Assembly (NCBI GenBank): GCA_905221605.1
Contig: CAJNDS010002525.1
Span: 1 to 64,000 of the forward strand
From: Symbiodinium natans
Lineage: Eukaryota; Sar; Dinophyceae; Suessiales; Symbiodiniaceae
Length of the DNA: 64,000 bases
Direction: 5' to 3'
Shown one piece after another: positions 62,612-64,000 of the stretch. The stretch's first letter is position 1. The number at the start of each line of letters is the position of its first letter. The position numbers and the translations under genes were made by a program. The notes below the pieces were generated by a model that did not search any database, had not been told where the DNA came from, and saw only the letters and a list, made by a program, of their open reading frames with translations.

Positions 62612-62890
62612 GCGTCCCTAACGGTCCATGTACCACATGCTTATATACTCAGGCCCTGTAGGCAAGCCCTTCAAGGCCCAAGTACTCCCTGTTTGGGGGT
62701 TCACGAACATAAGGGACGTCTAATACAGTCCCCTAAATAGCAGGATTCCCATTTAGGTACATGGACCTTTAGGTAGCCCAGTAACCATATTACAATAAGG
62801 GCACCCTTCTTTGGGTTGGTCATTTTATAAGGGAACCCAAAACCACAAAAAGGGTAAAGAGTAAATACCTTCAGGGGGTATTGCCATGGG
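62612..62890. repeat. Family B element directly joined to a family A element
   Basis: B: ACGGTCCATGTACC ... TTTAGGTACATGGACC, with an extra internal segment. The A element starts GGTAGCCCAGTAACCATATT at 62775 with no spacer; its right end is worn. Confidence 0.75.
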
Positions 62891-62994
62891 ATCGCTGACT
62901 CAACCCATTTGCTCGACGCGGCCCGCTTCCTTTTCAGGATGCAACGGCCCGGACTGGGCGCAAAGCGAGTATATCTGGATCCAAGACCCTAAGC

Positions 62995-63955
62995 CCTAAA
63001 GACCCTAAACTAAACCCTAAACCCTAAACCCTAAACCCTAAACCCTAAAGATTTAAGATCCCAAGACAGACCTTGAACCTAAGCTTCAACCCTAAACTCT
63101 GAACCCTATACCCTTAACCTTATACCCTAAACGCAAAACCCTAAACCCTTTTGAGGTGTCAAGATTCCCAGAGACCTGGAATCTTGAATCTTGGATCCGG
63201 CCCAAAACTTGAAAACTCAACATTGGGATTTTGAACTTGACATAATTTTCGCCGGGAACATAGACTCTCAGACTCTCCGATATCAAGTCTTGGTTTTAGT
63301 TGCCCCCCGCCCCCACCCCACCCCTTCCACGTGGAGAACAAACATGCTTGAGTTGGAAGCTGCGGATATGACGCAAGGGACACTCCATCGATGACTTGGC
63401 GATTGGACCTTCCACAAAAAGACCATTTTCCATAGTCCCTATATTGCCCTCACAAGGAAGAATTTTGAAAGAATTTTGAATTGCTTTTGTTGCGGGGGGG
63501 GGGGGGGTTCCCTATTTTGGGGTAGACCCTGGAAAAAAGTCTATACCTTTCAGGTATAAGTAGCTATAACAGGAACCCAGAACCAAGAAAAGTATTACAG
63601 TATACTCCTCCAAAAACCAGGTTGCTGAAGCAAGGAGTACAGAAGCACCCTAAACCCTAAACCCTAAGCCCTAAACCCTAAACCCTAAACCTTTTAAACC
63701 CCAAACCCCAAACCCCAAACCCCAAACCCCAAACCCTAAACCCTAAACCCTAAACCCTAAACCCTAAACCCTAAACCCTAAACCCTAAACCCTACGCCCC
63801 TCCTAGGAGGTGCCTGTCTCCATCCTGGTCCAGGCAGCTGAAGAGCGTCGACTTGACTTCCGGTCGGGCCCTCAGTTAGGGTTTAGGGTTTAGGGTTTAG
63901 GGTTTAGGGTTTAGGGTTTAGGGTTTAGGGTTTAGGGTTTAGGGTTTAGGGTTCA
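62995..63955. repeat. CCCTAAA, CCCCAAA and TTTAGGG arrays at the window end
   Basis: Arrays at 62995-63050, 63650-63800 (with a five-unit CCCCAAA block) and 63875-63955, the last in opposite orientation. 63420-63600 holds a G run and an inverted-repeat-like piece. Short open frames near 63100-63390 were not supported. Confidence 0.85.
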
Positions 63956-64000
63956 GCATCTCAAGTTCGAGCATTTACTAGGCCAGCAGTGTGTGTAGGC

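Overview
The window reads as nuclear DNA of a dinoflagellate, most likely Suessiales/Symbiodiniaceae or a close relative. The reasons are: short exons (35 to 550 bp) separated by roughly 100-bp introns; acceptors that are almost always AG followed by G; many GA and GC donors beside GT; most coding exons on one strand (minus); plant-type TTTAGGG repeats everywhere; and protein types common in these algae (single-domain voltage-gated channel with EF-hands, ankyrin proteins with a TIR-like or ubiquitin-like domain, FkbM-like methyltransferase). No rRNA, tRNA, spliced-leader gene or CRISPR array was recognised.

Layout. 1-500: CCACCA minisatellite. 2.4-6.2 kb: voltage-gated cation channel gene (minus), eight exons placed. 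8.9-11.7 kb: scattered exons of a coiled-coil-like gene. 11.9-12.35 kb: possible PP2C-like exon. 12.6-15.1 kb: a TIR-like/ankyrin gene whose eight exons and seven introns can be joined in frame. 15.1-18.3 kb: AT microsatellites, degenerate CCCTAAA-like DNA and a foldback tandem array. 18.4-27.1 kb: a gene island almost free of introns, with an EEP-type protein (one intron), 177-bp tandem repeats, an unknown acidic protein, an ISXO2-like transposase, an unknown basic protein and a DUF3987-like NTPase. 27.3-31.7 kb: AT-rich DNA, a 9-bp inverted satellite, two large foldbacks and degenerate repeats. 32-37.5 kb: isolated exons among repeats. 37.9-38.7 kb: a GT/GTGTCT/GTGCGC satellite. 40.1-40.4 kb: the longest TTTAGGG array. 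41-41.8 kb: ubiquitin-like/ankyrin gene with two frameshifts. 42.5-44.4 kb: FkbM-like methyltransferase. 45.3-46.9 kb: an unknown gene with well-defined introns. 47-64 kb: many short exons (mostly minus) of unrecognised genes between arrays and inverted-repeat elements.

The most striking content is the intron machinery. Several families of 90-250 bp inverted-repeat elements recur, and many occupy exactly one intron. In the families with clear ends a 4-bp target duplication of form GNNN flanks the element. The first copy starts the intron, so it supplies the GT, GA or GC donor. The terminal inverted repeat ends in AG, and the second copy restores the exon. This rule joins exons in frame in three independent genes and gives a simple origin for GA and GC donors. 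A second layer is about 60 interstitial TTTAGGG arrays. At least two sit between direct duplications of 15 and 61 bp, as if pasted into staggered breaks, and one of these made or enlarged an intron in a coding region.

Limits: everything was read by eye. Gene 5' ends are mostly unresolved, exon borders marked approximate are guesses, and element counts are minima.
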